From Halichondria panicea (lineage: Eukaryota > Porifera > Demospongiae > Suberitida > Halichondriidae), in contig NC_087382.1 in assembly GCF_963675165.1 (NCBI RefSeq), positions 1,116,001-1,180,000 on the forward strand: a DNA stretch of 64,000 bases, read 5' to 3'. Of the stretch, positions 23,131 to 34,639 are shown piece by piece; position 1 is the stretch's first letter; every line of letters starts with the position of its first letter. The notes under the pieces are model-generated. The model was not told the DNA's origin. It was given only the letters and a program-made list of their open reading frames with translations, and did no database searches. Both the position numbers and the translations under genes were made by a program.

Positions 23131-24648
23131 ATGCATGCACTGTATACTTATACACATGCATGCAGTTGACAGATCAATCAGTTAAAAAGTTCTAATGAAA
23201 TAGCAGCTATACACATGCATGCAGTTCAGCTATATATATATCCGACTAGAAAAACATTTGCAATGTGAAAAATTACTAGGATTGGCCAGGGGAACCACAA
23301 AAAAGCGTGGGAACAAGAAATCAGACGAGAGCATAACTCCAATCCGTTACAACGTCAATCACATGTATACTGGTAGTTTTCCCATGTTTTCCCAGCCAAT
23401 ATGCCACGCAATTTTTACTGGTGGAGTGATGACCAATCCCTATATATATTTATTATACATCCATTTTAGAATGTGGGGCACATAATCATGATGATTTGTG
23501 ATGAATTGATGTTCCTAATACATGCAGTGTTGAGCACAGGTACACACAGTCCATCCATGCGTAGTAACATGCACGGACCGTACTGGTGACTGCATGGAAT
23601 GATGTGGTGGATGGAAGCTGATAGGTGGATCTGGAACACAATCTATTATTTAATATACTATGTATTGTACATGTTCATGACGTTGTAACGGATTGGAGTT
23701 ATGCTCTCGTCTGATTTCTTGTTCCCACGCTTTTTTGTGGTTCCCCTGGCCAATCCTAGCAATTTTTCACATTGCAAATGTTTTTCTAGTCGGATTCCCT
23801 TTCTTTTTCAGTACAGTTTACGTATCATGACATGCATAAGTGGAACGTCAAGAGGCAGTACAAGAAGAGAAGACAGGACTAATCAGATATCTTCTCAAAT
23901 ATCTCTGGACTAATAATTATAGTATAATGAGTAATAATTTATTACTTGATAATTATGTTGAATTTGCGAATCAGTATTAAATGACAGCCATTTTAAGAGC
24001 ATGATATCTAGCCAGTGCATATAGCATGCCTGTCAGAGAAAGGGAGCTAGAGCTGAACAGTGTGAAGAAAAGGAACACCTCAGGCTCTGGAAAAGCACTG
24101 CTGCACTGATTTTAGGCGCACGGTTTATTAGCCACGCCTATCTATTATTATTGGCCACAACGCAATTGCTGAGTCATTAAAGATGGCGGAATTGTCTAGG
24201 TAAGAGAAATAGAGACTGAGAGGTCATCTGCCTCGTGGAAGCAATCGCAAATCTGAAGAAGCGCTTTGTAATCCAGGTTGTAGTCGTTTGGAAACCCTGT
24301 GCAGAATGTCCTGGAGATGGCTGTACTTGGAGTAAATGCTGGGCAAGAAACTTACTTACTTACTTACTCACTTACTTACTTAGTCAGTCAGACAAAGAGC
24401 GGTGAAACGTCGAAATAGTGCAATTTTTAAAATGAAAATATTCATTCATTAAAATGTTTATGGATTATGAAATGAGAGATACAAAGAGAGAAAAGGCTAA
24501 ATAAACTATCTGTTCAGCCAGTTTCTTGATGTGGCCTTTCCCTGCAGAGATAGAACAGTTTGAACATGAGTCAAAATAATTGAAATATTGCTAAACACGG
24601 GCAAACCCACTGCCAATCCTATGTAAAACCTACTGGTTTTACTAATAC

Positions 24649-25460
24649 TCAGCAATGCAGAGAAAACGTCGTCCCCTCAGCTTCCTTTGACAAGAAGTCA
24701 GTTATGACGTCCCCATTGGGGCATTCTGCAATGGCAAGAAAGTCTTTTGCACAACCGTGGTAAGGATCCATGAGAACTGTAGTAGATACAGTTCCAGAGC
24801 AGCTGGTCCTTCCATTACACAACTTCCTGACCCAGTTAGTGCTAACGTATTGATCTAAGTACTCGAGCTCGTACTGAACACAGGATAAACCATAATAGGC
24901 AAACTGGACGGTCATACCTACACAAGATCAAGCGGAGGAAAAATTATTATGTATATGCCATCGCTATACTTTGATCAAACAATTAGATTTTAGGACACAG
25001 AACCATTAGAGTTTAGCATGCACTACATATAGAGGTAAACTGAATTATTATATAATTATGCTTGTTTATCCTATTGTATATATTGTTCACAAAAATAAAT
25101 GATATGTATGACATTCATACCGTTTCCATTGACATGAGCAGCTGGGCCATTTTGTTGTAGCAGGGCATTCTTTAGCTGATAATAGTGTTGCTGACGAGCT
25201 GTAGAATAAAATAATCATGCCAAATAATTATGTGAATTAATGGTGCATGTCACCTTCTTGTGCATGGTGGTGTTGGTGCATGGAAGGTACTTACCTGGGC
25301 CATCTTTTTGTTCAGCCATAGCATGCATATGCTTATCGGCCTGTTTAACATCTTTTTGCAGCTGGGCAAGTATCTCCTGATAATAATAACGATTAGAAGC
25401 AGAAGAGGCCAGAGCCAGGAGAGATAGCAGAGCCACAGTGGCAATCACTGAAATCTTCAT
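24649..25460 (-). CDS. Secreted SUEL-type (galactose/rhamnose-binding) lectin, three exons
   Basis: Exons 25460-25295, 25198-25121 and 24917-24649 have GT/AG borders and consistent phase, giving 170 aa. Residues 1-21 form a signal peptide (MKISVIATVALLSLL...). The middle is a short Gln-rich linker (RQQHYYQLKN). The last exon encodes a partial SUEL-like lectin domain: LSC..., W-x-R-K-L-C-N-G-R-T-S-C, DPYHGCAKDFLAIAEC. SUEL lectins bind galactose or rhamnose on cell surfaces and act in recognition and defence. The TGA stop is one base from the TA flanking the 7.5-kb foldback element, so the native 3' UTR has been separated from the gene. Two decayed paralogues of exons 1-2 lie in the inverted duplication at 33985-34494 and 62519-62872. 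Confidence 0.75.
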
Positions 25461-25627
25461 GATGATATATCCAAAGAAAATCTTTAACAACTTGAGAGTA
25501 ATTGCAGTGAACGCATGCATGCATGGTCATAAGAAAATGTGATTCTTTATATACATGCAGTATACAGACTGTATGCTTCCAGGTACAGGCTACATGCTTC
25601 CAGACAATCCTGTATAATTGCAATTGT

Positions 25628-26180
25628 GAATCCATTCGATGTTGCTATCATGCAGCCACGAAGCTTTAAGGTGCATCCATGTATGAAATTGGATCTCATC
25701 CTTCCATGAATTTATGAAGGGATAACATAAGCATGCATGCACGCTGTCAGTGTTATTACTCTACCCCGGAATGATTGTAAAGTGAAGCTACCGCTAATGG
25801 ACAATTCTGTAGCGTGATACACTGTGACAGTAAAAACACATTCGTTACAGTAACATAAAACATGTTAAGCATTTTTTGAAATAGCATACATTTCTGTCAT
25901 TTTAACACTAAAATACGATGATGCATCTCATAATTATTATAACATAATTATGTTTTTTTGCTGTGTAGCAACATTGAATAGATTCCCAATTACAGAATTG
26001 TCCATTAGCGGTAGCTTGACTTTACAATCATCCTGGGGTAGAGTATAATAACACTGACAGTGTGCATGCATGCATGCTTATGCTATCCCTTTATAAATTC
26101 ATGGAAGGATGAGATCCAATTTCATACATGGATGCACCTTAAAGCTTCGTGGCTGCATGATAGCAACATTGAATGGATTC
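25628..26180. repeat. Foldback repeat with about 185-bp arms
   Basis: 25628-25812 and 25992-26180 are reverse complements (gaatccattc, gaagctttaaggtgcatcca, gctgtcagtgttattactct). Further copies follow in direct orientation (26181-26259 continuing at 28380, then 28470-28628). Fragments also accompany the lectin-like copy near 34690-34940. Confidence 0.8.
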
Positions 26181-26469
26181 CGCCATGAAGCTTTAAGGTG
26201 TATCCATGTATGAAATTGGATCTCATCCTTCCATGAATTATTTTATGAAGGGATAGCATTAGTTGGGCGGAGCCCGACCGTCCCTGACGGGAGGTCGGGG
26301 GACATGCTTATATAGGATTTGTACTTGTGTGTTATGTAATACTGCTTGGAGCATCATGAATATAATCATTTTAAGTGGGTGTTAAACGCAATATGCACCG
26401 CACTGCACCACACTGGCTGGCACTGAACAACATGACTTTGCTACTAAATAAATAAAGTACTGAGCAAGA

Positions 26470-26748
26470 ATGGCCCAAGTGCTACAATGTTTTGGATGTG
26501 GGGATGAGCTATCAAGGCCTGGTAACAGGAGAGCTCTTGATGGTCCAGCTGGAAAGGAAGTGTTGGACCTGTGGACAATGCTACTGGAGAATGAGGAAGA
26601 ACAGATGTGTGCTGATGTCGACATTAACAGTATTGTAAATGGCAGTGATAAAAACAGATTGCCCAAAATGTGCAGGAAATGTTTCGGTAGATATAGCAGC
26701 TTTCTTGAAGCACAGGTAATAATGAAAATAAAATTTGTAATTAGCTGA
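26470..26748 (+). CDS. Small Cys-pair protein (ZAD-like zinc-binding), within the RecQ element
   Basis: 92 codons from ATG. CFGCGDEL near the start and PKMCRKCFGRYSSF towards the end give two CxxC pairs about 55 residues apart, the spacing of a treble-clef or ZAD-type zinc module. The frame may stop by splicing (GTAATAATG after EAQ). It is convergent with the RecQ remnant. The function is unknown; it could be the N-terminal exon of an element protein whose remainder is lost. Confidence 0.4.
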   Translation: MAQVLQCFGCGDELSRPGNRRALDGPAGKEVLDLWTMLLENEEEQMCADVDINSIVNGSDKNRLPKMCRKCFGRYSSFLEAQVIMKIKFVIS

Positions 26749-26761
26749 AAGAAGTAACTAA

Positions 26762-28195
26762 GTCTTAGGTCACACTGTCCACATAAACATGACTTAGAAC
26801 AAGCACAAGCAATTGAAACCGAGATCAACATGTTTGTAATTGTCAATATTTCGGAAAAGACTATCCCTTCTACAATCTGTAGTGTTGAAGTTTGAAGCAT
26901 ATTCTTTAATCTCATTATCAACTTGATGGTAAATTCTTGCCTTCAAAAGGGTTACACGTGATGGTTTACCATCTCGACCTGCTCTACCAGTCTCTTGTAC
27001 ATAGCTACTGATATCGTCTGACAGGCCAACATGAATGATTTACCGAATGTTGGGACAATCAACACCCATACCAAATTCCATAGTAGCTACAACAATGCGA
27101 AGATTGCCATCACCCTTAAATAAACGAATGATTTCAGATTTATGGGCTGGATCAGTGACACTTGTAAACATGTCCACGAGGCGAAATTCAGGAAGATCAG
27201 GTGCATCATCAGGATTTGTGAATGCAGCTCCAAGGTAATCCTTAAAGAAGAGGTACATGTCACCACACACCAAAAGAACGTCCATATATGATTGTTGTGG
27301 GAAACTTGTTTCTCTCGATTACCAATTTCTGGGCCAAGTTTTGGAATGTCTCTGGTATACTTTTGAACAATCCAACAGCATAAATCAAATTTGGGATTAC
27401 TGGGACTCTCGTAATGACAAATGGGTTTCTTAGGCCAACAATACGAGAAATGAATGAAATGTCACTTCGGGTAGCTGTTGCTGTTAGCGCCATCACATGA
27501 ACTGATGTTGGAATGAGGCTGCGCACTTCTCTAATTCTCAACAGCATTTGCCTGAAAGTCTCACCCCTGCAATAATATTATTGGTACACATGTTAATAAT
27601 AAACGATGAGTCAAATACATACCATTTCTTCACACAATGAGCTTCATCGATTATCAAAGCCTTGAGTCTATTAGCATACACATCTCCCCCCAGAAGTCTT
27701 CTCCAATGCTTCTTGCTGATGATCATTTCAGGTGTAAAGAATACTAGCTGATACTTTCCGTGGAAGATCGCATCCATTGTAGCTGCATCAGACATCTCGC
27801 CCGAGACATATGTGCTAGAGATGCCTTTAGAACAATAGATGGCTACCTATATAATAATAGAATAAAAGCATCCAGCTTAGAATGATCTAGTTATGTGTAA
27901 ACAGCTCATATGCACATGTACGTATAATTATATGTATGTTCTATCTAGCCTTACATACCTGATCATGAATGATGGCCAGCAGAGGACTGGAGTAACTACT
28001 ACTACTACAATAGAATGACCTTTCTCCTTCTCCAATATTTTGTCAAATGCTGCAGGCAAACAAGCATAGCAAAGGCTCTTTCCAAATCCAGTAGGCAATA
28101 CAGCAAAGACATCTCTGTCTCTCAGAAAAGAAGTGACTACTTCCAAGCTGGTTAGCAGCTTCTGTAGCTGTGACAACTTGTGTAACTTTCTCCAT
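26762..28195 (-). pseudogene. recQ-like: RecQ-like DNA helicase, decayed
   Basis: Read from ATG at 28195 down: LPTGFGKSLCY (motif I), IIDEAHCVKKW (motif II), MALTATATRSDI (motif III), ATMEFGMGVDCPNIR (motif V), SYVQETGRAGRDGKPSR (motif VI), then Cys codons of the RecQ zinc region (CLCGQCD). Two introns with GT/AG ends are visible (about 27847-27955 and 27567-27622). Lesions: frameshifts in the N-terminal part, at about 27990, at about 27280 and in the zinc region, plus an in-frame TAA at 27037-27039 just after motif V. RecQ proteins are 3'-5' helicases; this copy cannot make a full-length one. It lies wholly inside the 9-bp-TSD element. Confidence 0.8.
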
Positions 28196-28628
28196 TTTGC
28201 TCAAGGCAGCTCCGCCCAGCTGCACACCCACCTAGCTAAGTGGGTGTTAACCAACCACTTGCAATACTGCAATCTGATTGGGCTGCACTCCTCAGTGCAG
28301 CAGTACAAATCCTATATAAGCGTGTCACCCGGCCACCCGTTGGGAACGGGTGCCGGGCTCCGCCCAGCTAGGATAGCATAAGCATGCATGCACGCTGTCA
28401 GTGCTATTACTCTACCCCAGGATGATTGTAAAGTGAAGCTTCCGCTAATGGACGATTCTGTAATTAGGAATCCATTCAATGTTGCTATTATGCAGCCATG
28501 CACGCGAAGCTTCAAGATCCATGTATATGAAATTGGATCTCATCCTTCCATAAATTTATGAAGGTATAAATCCATAAGCATGTGTGAATGCCATCAGTGT
28601 TATTACTCTACCCTGGGATGGTTGTAAT

Positions 28629-29085
28629 CCCAGTTTTTGTTCGCGTTAACTGCTCTGCTCTCAAAAAACACGAAATTTGCACCTTATATACGGTATATGC
28701 TGTGTCAGGTTTGCACAATACCCATGCAGGAACAATAATACACACACACACACACAGAGAGAGTGATGGACAATGTGTTGAGTGAACCAGCTCACAATAT
28801 ACAAGGCCCTGCATGTGTGTGTAGTCCATTATACCACCCCATGCATGCATGCATATATAATTATGGTGAGCCTTTTGTTTCAAAATGGCGATACAAAATA
28901 TCATGTGTTGGTCAATGTCCCAAACTGGAAGAATAAATCGACTCGATGACGGTGTTTTATCAACTCGACTTCATCTGGTAGGGACCGACTCGATCAATCT
29001 GGTGGTAGGATTAGCCTCGATTCTATGGTGTGTAATCAATGACAAAATTAGCCAGTGTAATTTGTATGGGGCAGTACCAAAACTA
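28629..29085. other. No gene recognised; short (AC)n run
   Basis: A (CA)8 microsatellite at about 28738-28755 and AT-rich sequence. No splice-compatible coding exon seen. Confidence 0.4.
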
Positions 29086-29401
29086 AACCCTAAATGTTGG
29101 CAGTGCAGAGTGACCCTCAGAGAGTGACCCACAGAAATTAATACCTCAGAAACCATGCCCACACAAGGAAATCATGCCCACACAGGAAATCATTCCCACA
29201 CAAGGAAATCCTGCCCACACAAGGAAACAATATATACCCTCAGAAAATAATACCCATGCCACACGTACGCATGCACAAAAGGAATAATTTTATTAGAAAA
29301 TCATACATTACAATGATATTATTTATAAGGTTCCCTTTTTGTGGGGGTCACTCTAGACTGAAGGTATCACTTTCTGCACTGTCAACATTTTGGGGTTTAG
29401 G
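29086..29401. repeat. TIR repeat with internal minisatellite
   Basis: About 50-bp ends taaaccctaaatgttggcag and, inverted, taaaccccaaaatgttgaca. The interior has a tandem of about 20 bp (cccacacaaggaaatcatg), about four copies at 29158-29228. No TSD apparent. Confidence 0.55.
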
Positions 29402-29546
29402 CCTTACAATTTACATTGGCTAATGTTGTCATCGATTCCAGGCCACTGGAAAGAAGAAAGCGACTTTCAACTATGGCTGAGTAGTCAGACAAGGCACAGA
29501 GCTAGAGACGCTTACCGCCACGATGAACCGCGCACGCGGATGTTTT

Positions 29547-29870
29547 GTTAACCGTGCGCGCTTAATTCTAAACTCTCGCGGTTAAACAAAGAGCCGCCAC
29601 CAAAATTTGAGATCAGTTTGCACAAGGTCAAAGGTCAATAAATCATATCTGAATTCAAATTAACTCAAGGTATTCCTTGGCTATCGATGCAGACTGTAGG
29701 ACATGATTGCTTGACCTTTGACTTTGTGCAGACTAATGAGATTGGAGGTTCTTTGTTTAACCGCGCGCGCTGTGTGTGCATGTCTCCTACCGCGCGCGGA
29801 CATCAGGACAACCGCGCTCACTTAATGTCGCGAGCGTTTATAGAATTAAACGCGCCCGGTTAATAAAAGC
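29547..29870. repeat. CpG-rich palindromic repeat
   Basis: Arms around ctcgcggttaaacaaagagc (29573) and ctttgtttaaccgcgcgcgc (29751) are inverted, with an inner inverted pair ttgcacaaggtcaaaggtca / tgacctttgactttgtgcag. The density of cgcg contrasts strongly with the AT-rich surroundings. Confidence 0.6.
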
Positions 29871-29944
29871 ACATGACCTTAGGCTATTAATAGTAGTCTT
29901 ACAGTACAGTAACACAATTATTATAGAGCGCATTGGCTATATAT

Positions 29945-30448
29945 AATTACAAGTTTGTAGACAAAATACCGGAATTAAGATTATCAGTGTAATAATTTGC
30001 ACTATAGTATTCTAATGAACCCGGTATTGACGGATTGTTGTGGACAAGATTTTTGCAAGAGCTGTCTAACAAAATGGCTATATAGCTATATACAGGGAAA
30101 GAAAACAAGCCCCATGCACATTGTCGAGAGGCTAATTCAATAATATGAAAGATACAAGTCTAGTATACACTGGGTCAATGCAATCAACATCTCGAGAAAT
30201 ACTTGTTTGTAGAGATATCGTGCACTAGGAAATGTGAAGGAAGAAAACTACTAAAAGAGCTCAACAATCACGAGCCCAAACCGTCTGAGTATTGCAAAGA
30301 ATTGGGGATGCACTAAAAAAGAATGGCCAAAAGTCATTTCGACGAATGTCTATAGATTTTCCAAGTTCTTGCCTTAAATTGGCAATAATTGTGGGCATGA
30401 AAAACTACAGTGCTGAAAATTAGCAGGTCACCAGAAGGTCTGGAATAG
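29945..30448 (+). pseudogene. TRAF-like pseudogene, RING and zinc-finger part
   Basis: Follows 2220-2775 of the intact gene in order (YKFVDK, NPV..TDCCGQDFC, CNQHLEKY, GHEKLQ) with many stops and indels. The matching MATH-like part may be the fragment at about 33103-33330; the two are separated by about 2.6 kb of repeats. Confidence 0.75.
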
Positions 30449-30454
30449 ATCCTA

Positions 30455-31430
30455 TAGCGCATAGGTGCCAACTGTCCCAAATTGGCCGGGACTGTCCCAG
30501 ATTTAGCACCCCTGTCCCTTGTTTCTTGTCGCTTCCTCTCTCTCTCTCCATCTCATCTTGCAGTCCGCATGCAGTCGAGCAGCTTCCTCCTCTCGTCATT
30601 TACGCTCTTTCTCCTAGGGTGGGTGGGGTGGTGGGTGGGGGGTATATGTAACCATTGTTCCGAAAGGAAACTGCTGTTCACCTCAGATATCCCGGATTTT
30701 CAAGGTTGCTGCTCCTGAGCTGGGTTATACTAAGCTTCGATAAAGCTTAATAAGCCTGGAAAAGCTTAGAACCACTGTGGCTACTATCCAAGAAAATGGA
30801 CATACACGATGCTACCAGAGTTGGTGTACCAGACCCTTCATCACACTATAATTATCATTGTATCTTGAGCTAGAATCTTAAATATAAACAGCTAGCTTTA
30901 CACAAGAAATTAACTTACAAATAGCTAAAGTCTACTTGTTGAAGTTGACCTTCATGATGTTGTTATAATACTTCACACAAAATTATACCATTGGATTCCT
31001 TATAATCATCGTAACATAACATTATTATTAATAGAATGGGAGAGAAAAGCTCCAGCTTCTTCTTTTGGCTTTATTCGAGACTAGTATAGGGATTTTGGTC
31101 TGACAGAGGATGTGTATGGCTATATATGGATAACGTGATTTGGAGGGAGTCAAGCTGCCGTACAAATGGCTGGCAGTGGAGAGTCTAAACGATGCTATGA
31201 TACGACCGACGTGGTACATTGCTATATGATGTTGAATAATTAATTTGTATATTGAATTTTATTACTGTTCAATAATAATTATTGTTATTAACCCTTTCCT
31301 TGCTGAAGCCGTCTTTTTCCGGCCGCACTACTCAAAAATTGCTGTCCACGCTGTGTTGGAGCTATGCACACGCTGTAGGTACCAGCACATGCGCATGTAG
31401 GACTAGCCTTGTTCCCAGGTACGAGGCTAA
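30455..31430. other. Repeat-like, no gene recognised
   Basis: Begins with ataggtgccaactgtcccaa, which looks like a DNA-transposon end. The rest is AT-rich without exons. Confidence 0.35.
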
Positions 31431-31454
31431 TGTAGGACTAGGCTCGATTCAAGG

Positions 31455-32420
31455 CCTCAATTCAAGGCCGATGAAAATACGGCCTGGTACCTATTGCAAG
31501 GGTGATAGTGCGTATGCGTTAGTTTATTCACCAGAATCTGGGGAATCCCCTTTTTCTTCTATTTTCTACTATGTACATCAGCTTAGCTCTCTGTTGCGTT
31601 GTTCCAGAAGGCTTTCACACTAGTCTGAAGCCAGAAAAGAGGCTCTCATCTACATCTATATATGACGGCTGTATGGTCAGGATGTTGACGTCTTAGCTTG
31701 GATGTGTACAGTCTATGGGAAGTGTATGGCAGGGGCGGATCCAGGAAAAATGAAAGGGGGGGGGCTAGTATATAGAAGTACGAGGGTGGGTACGGGAGGG
31801 GGAGAAATTTTTTTGCTTTTTACAATTTGCTCACAATTTGACCTTTGAACTTTTATATTAATGAGTGAATACTGAATACGAGCTAGCTAGCCTATAGATC
31901 CTTAATTTATACTCTTAGTAGCTAGACCTGGCTGTTGTCTAGCATCTCTTAAGTCAGTGCATGAGTGTACATGCAGATGCATAAGTAACAAGGTTGGCGG
32001 CAAAATTGTTGTAACCTCAGACTAGCAATACATAGATCGTTTTTTTAAAAGGGAGGGCTTCAGCCCCTCAAAACCACCCCCTGGATCCGCCCCTGATTAT
32101 GGTGCCTCTTAACTGCTACTTGCGAAGACAACCTGGCTATATAGGACGATCGTAGCCGGAGATGAGAGCCTCTTCTGTCTTTAGACTAGTGTTCAAGCCT
32201 TCTACACCAACGCAATAGATTGCATAAGCCACAGCTTCACAGAACTCAGTCATGGAAATAAAGTATTACGGAACATATTCTTAGTAAACGAACTAATTTA
32301 CGGTATAATTTACTAAGGTTTTACGTTCGTAGTACGATTACCCATAATATTATTCTGAAGCGCATGCGCACTATCACCCTTGCAATAGGTACCAGGCCGT
32401 ATTTTAATCGGCCTTGAATC
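31455..32420. repeat. Inverted-repeat element of the ggccgattaaaatacggcc family
   Basis: About 80-bp inverted ends (aattcaaggccgatgaaaat..., ...cgcatgcgcactatcaccct...gaatcgaggcc). Inside it lies a second inverted pair (31577-31650 / 32158-32240) of the foldback family at 1745-1930, and inside that a third element at 31730-32096. No TSD found. Confidence 0.6.
31730..32096. mobile_element. 367-bp MITE with caggggcggatccag TIRs
   Basis: Both ends read caggggcggatccagg inwards. This resembles the ends of System II elements, but the flanks (tatgg versus attatgg) are not an exact TSD. Confidence 0.6.
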
Positions 32421-33102
32421 GAGGCCAGAGGAGGTTGGACACGCGTCATAATGTTTTACGGAGAAAATGTGTGTGCATGGAGAGATATACGGAAACTTGC
32501 AGAGAACATTCAGCCAAGTCAAAAGCCTGCTAGTAGTAAATGATGCTAAAAATACCCAGTGAAACTAGAAACTGAGTAGCATAGTCATACTAGAAGCAAT
32601 GCGGAGCCAGAAACATATAGATTAATCACAAACATCGAGTCAGTGTTGCTGCACTTGCCTTTGTTTTTTTACTCCTGTCTTGGTGTAGCAGGTATAGCAT
32701 CATATTGTTAAACTACTACGACTCATTAACTAACAGGAGATATAATACAAGAGCGATAGACAAGCAAGAATGGAAGAGTTAAGTAAAATGCTGACTCAGC
32801 AGGATCGAAAGGTTAAGTGTATTTATTGATGACTACGGATGACGCGTGTCTAGCCTCCTCTGAATCGAGGCTAATGTAGGACCAGAAAGCCAGAAATCAG
32901 AAAAGGTGGAAGTGAAGGGAAAATGAGTGGACGTAGCAGGGCAATGCATTCCAAAATTAACCCTTGCAGATGTAATAGCTAGCTGGAGCTTAGCCTCGAT
33001 TCCAGCCGTGAAGAGAAAGGCACGGCCTGGTATACCTTGCGCGAAATAATTGACAGCAATTTCATCATACAAAATTGAAATTGTAAAAAAACTGACCGAT
33101 CA

Positions 33103-33330
33103 TCAACTAAAACCTGAAATGGAAGTGAACTCAGTACTATGGAAAATGAAATTCTGTATAGAGCAACAATCTGCAGATGTGGTGTTACAATGAACCGACT
33201 ACGGAGTGACAGAATGGAGCGAGATATCAACCCACGATCACTTTACGTGGACAGTGCATGGGTTGGCTCTAAGAGACTTTGCGTTTCTGACAGTGAAAGA
33301 GCACACTTGCAGCTACGAGTGACAAGAGAC
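33103..33330 (+). pseudogene. TRAF-like MATH fragment
   Basis: MENEILYRATICRCGVTMNR... corresponds to the last about 75 codons of the intact TRAF-like gene (ENIILYRVTICARCV, MNRLEGDR) with substitutions and deletions. No start or RING. Confidence 0.65.
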
Positions 33331-33984
33331 TTTTTGAGATTTATATGCTTCAAACCAACATTTTTGTATTAGTGTGATTGCTAAAGCCTTAATTGATACG
33401 TATGCGTAACTCAATAGAGTATGGTCCATAATTAACTTCCCCAATTTTCTTCAGTATAATTTTTTGCTGATTAACTTCATCACGTGCGTGCTCCAATTAG
33501 CGTGAGAGCTCACATCACTAAGGACCTCTGCGGTCTGCTGCTTGGTCTCGTTTGGCCTTCAGATGCCCATGCGCAGGAATGGGTCCTACACTATATCCAC
33601 AGCTTGCGTCAAACCCGCAGTGAATTGTCTTGTCTATAATAAATTATGTGTCTACATATGCATGTTGCATATTATATACTAGGAAGTGTATACTTGTATA
33701 GAAGTGAAGGAAGTCAAAAATGCAGGATGGTTGTCTTGATGTCTCAAACAAGCCTTTTTATAAGCGCCAGAAAAAAATAATTCCAACAACGGTTGGCGCT
33801 TTTTTAGGACCTAAAAAATTATGCTGATGATGACGTGGCGCTTAAATTATGGTGGCGTTGTAATTACATCAATTACGGTAATGAAATAAAAAAATTTCAT
33901 TTATAATTGGATAGGGTCTGGTCCGGCTCTATTTGGATTAGCGAGGTTCCACTGTATTACAAACTTTTTGTATTCTGCTTATAA

Positions 33985-34494
33985 TGTTGAGCAGCTGGGC
34001 CATTCTTCAGCTGATAATAGTGTTGCTGACGAGCTGTAGTCAAAGTAATGTATGATTATTCTCATGTCAACTATCAATTTAACATGAACCAACTTAATAA
34101 TAGTGCTATCAAATTATAATGGTGCCACTTTCATTAATTCTAGTGGTGGTTAGTAACAAGATAATATATAATTAGTGATGTAGTTTGGTGAACACAAACT
34201 AATTATCACAGTGCAAGTACATGCAGTAGCACAACACATGCGTGTGTGCAACCAGATCATTGTTGCACTCTGAAGCCATTAGACACATAGTTAAAACACA
34301 CAATGAGTATTAAAACACACAAAAAAGACAAACAATCCGACGGTTCAAGTAATACCTGAGTCATCTTGTTGCTCCAGCTCCAGGGCATCTATCAGCTGCT
34401 GATAATAACCATGGTTATGAGGACTGAGCAGAAGAGGCCAAGGCCACGAGAGATAGCAGAGCCACAGTGGCAATCATTGAAATCTTAATGACGA
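33985..34494 (-). pseudogene. Lectin-family pseudogene (exons 1-2)
   Basis: Exon 1 at about 34494-34356 matches the signal-peptide exon of the lectin at 24649-25460, but its start codon is ATT and a stop follows the signal peptide. Exon 2 at about 34036-33985 (RQQHYYQLKNGPAA) is truncated by other sequence. No SUEL exon. Confidence 0.65.
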
Positions 34495-34639
34495 TATCCA
34501 GAGAAAATGCTTTAACATGCAACTTAAAGTGATGAACAATTGCAGTCAGTGGTTATGAGTCACTGTCAATGAGAAAATGTCACTAGAATATGCTAATACC
34601 AGTAAGCAATGCATGCATGCACTCTTAAGTGGGTACAAT

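Larger units (their letters stand above)
17118..24645. mobile_element. About 7.5-kb foldback element with about 1.4-kb inverted arms
   Basis: Left arm 17118-18245 plus 21169-21485 (split by an insertion at 18246-21168); right arm 23240-24645. Ends are ttagtaaaaccagtaggttt and its complement, flanked by TA on each side. Shared arm landmarks include a taagtaag tandem run, ggccacatcaag, and ccaatccgttacaacgtcat. The central part (21486-23239) is mostly non-coding and contains a TRAF N-terminal scrap and a pogo-like repeat. The right end lies one base from the lectin stop codon. Related tandem units occur at 46775-52720. Confidence 0.8.
26260..28370. mobile_element. 2111-bp element, TAG...CTA termini, 9-bp TSD, carrying a RecQ-like pseudogene
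   Basis: The left end is tagttgggcggagcccg; the right end is its near complement (cgggctccgcccagcta). TIR similarity continues for about 70 bp, including gcttatataggatttgtact. The 9-bp repeat ggatagcat lies at 26251-26259 and 28371-28379. It splits a copy of the foldback repeat whose halves join cleanly when it is removed. It contains a short plus-strand zinc-binding ORF and a minus-strand RecQ helicase remnant. Confidence 0.85.
32884..34630. repeat. Arm A of a large inverted duplication
   Basis: Reverse complement of 62383-63963, sharing in order: the TRAF MATH-like scrap, gcgcatgggcatctgaaggc, a pogo-like end, two lectin exons, and the upstream ttcatcact...gttgcatgttaaagc. The copies differ by small indels and substitutions. 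Confidence 0.85.

Noticed and set aside
31730-32096. Sixth member of the 5-bp-TSD family
   Set aside because: The termini fit but the flanks (tatgg versus attatgg) do not give an exact 5-bp repeat, so it was not counted as one.
31455-32420. Member of the 9-bp-TSD family
   Set aside because: It shares the inner palindrome sequence, but no TAG/CTA pair with matching 9-bp flanks could be placed.
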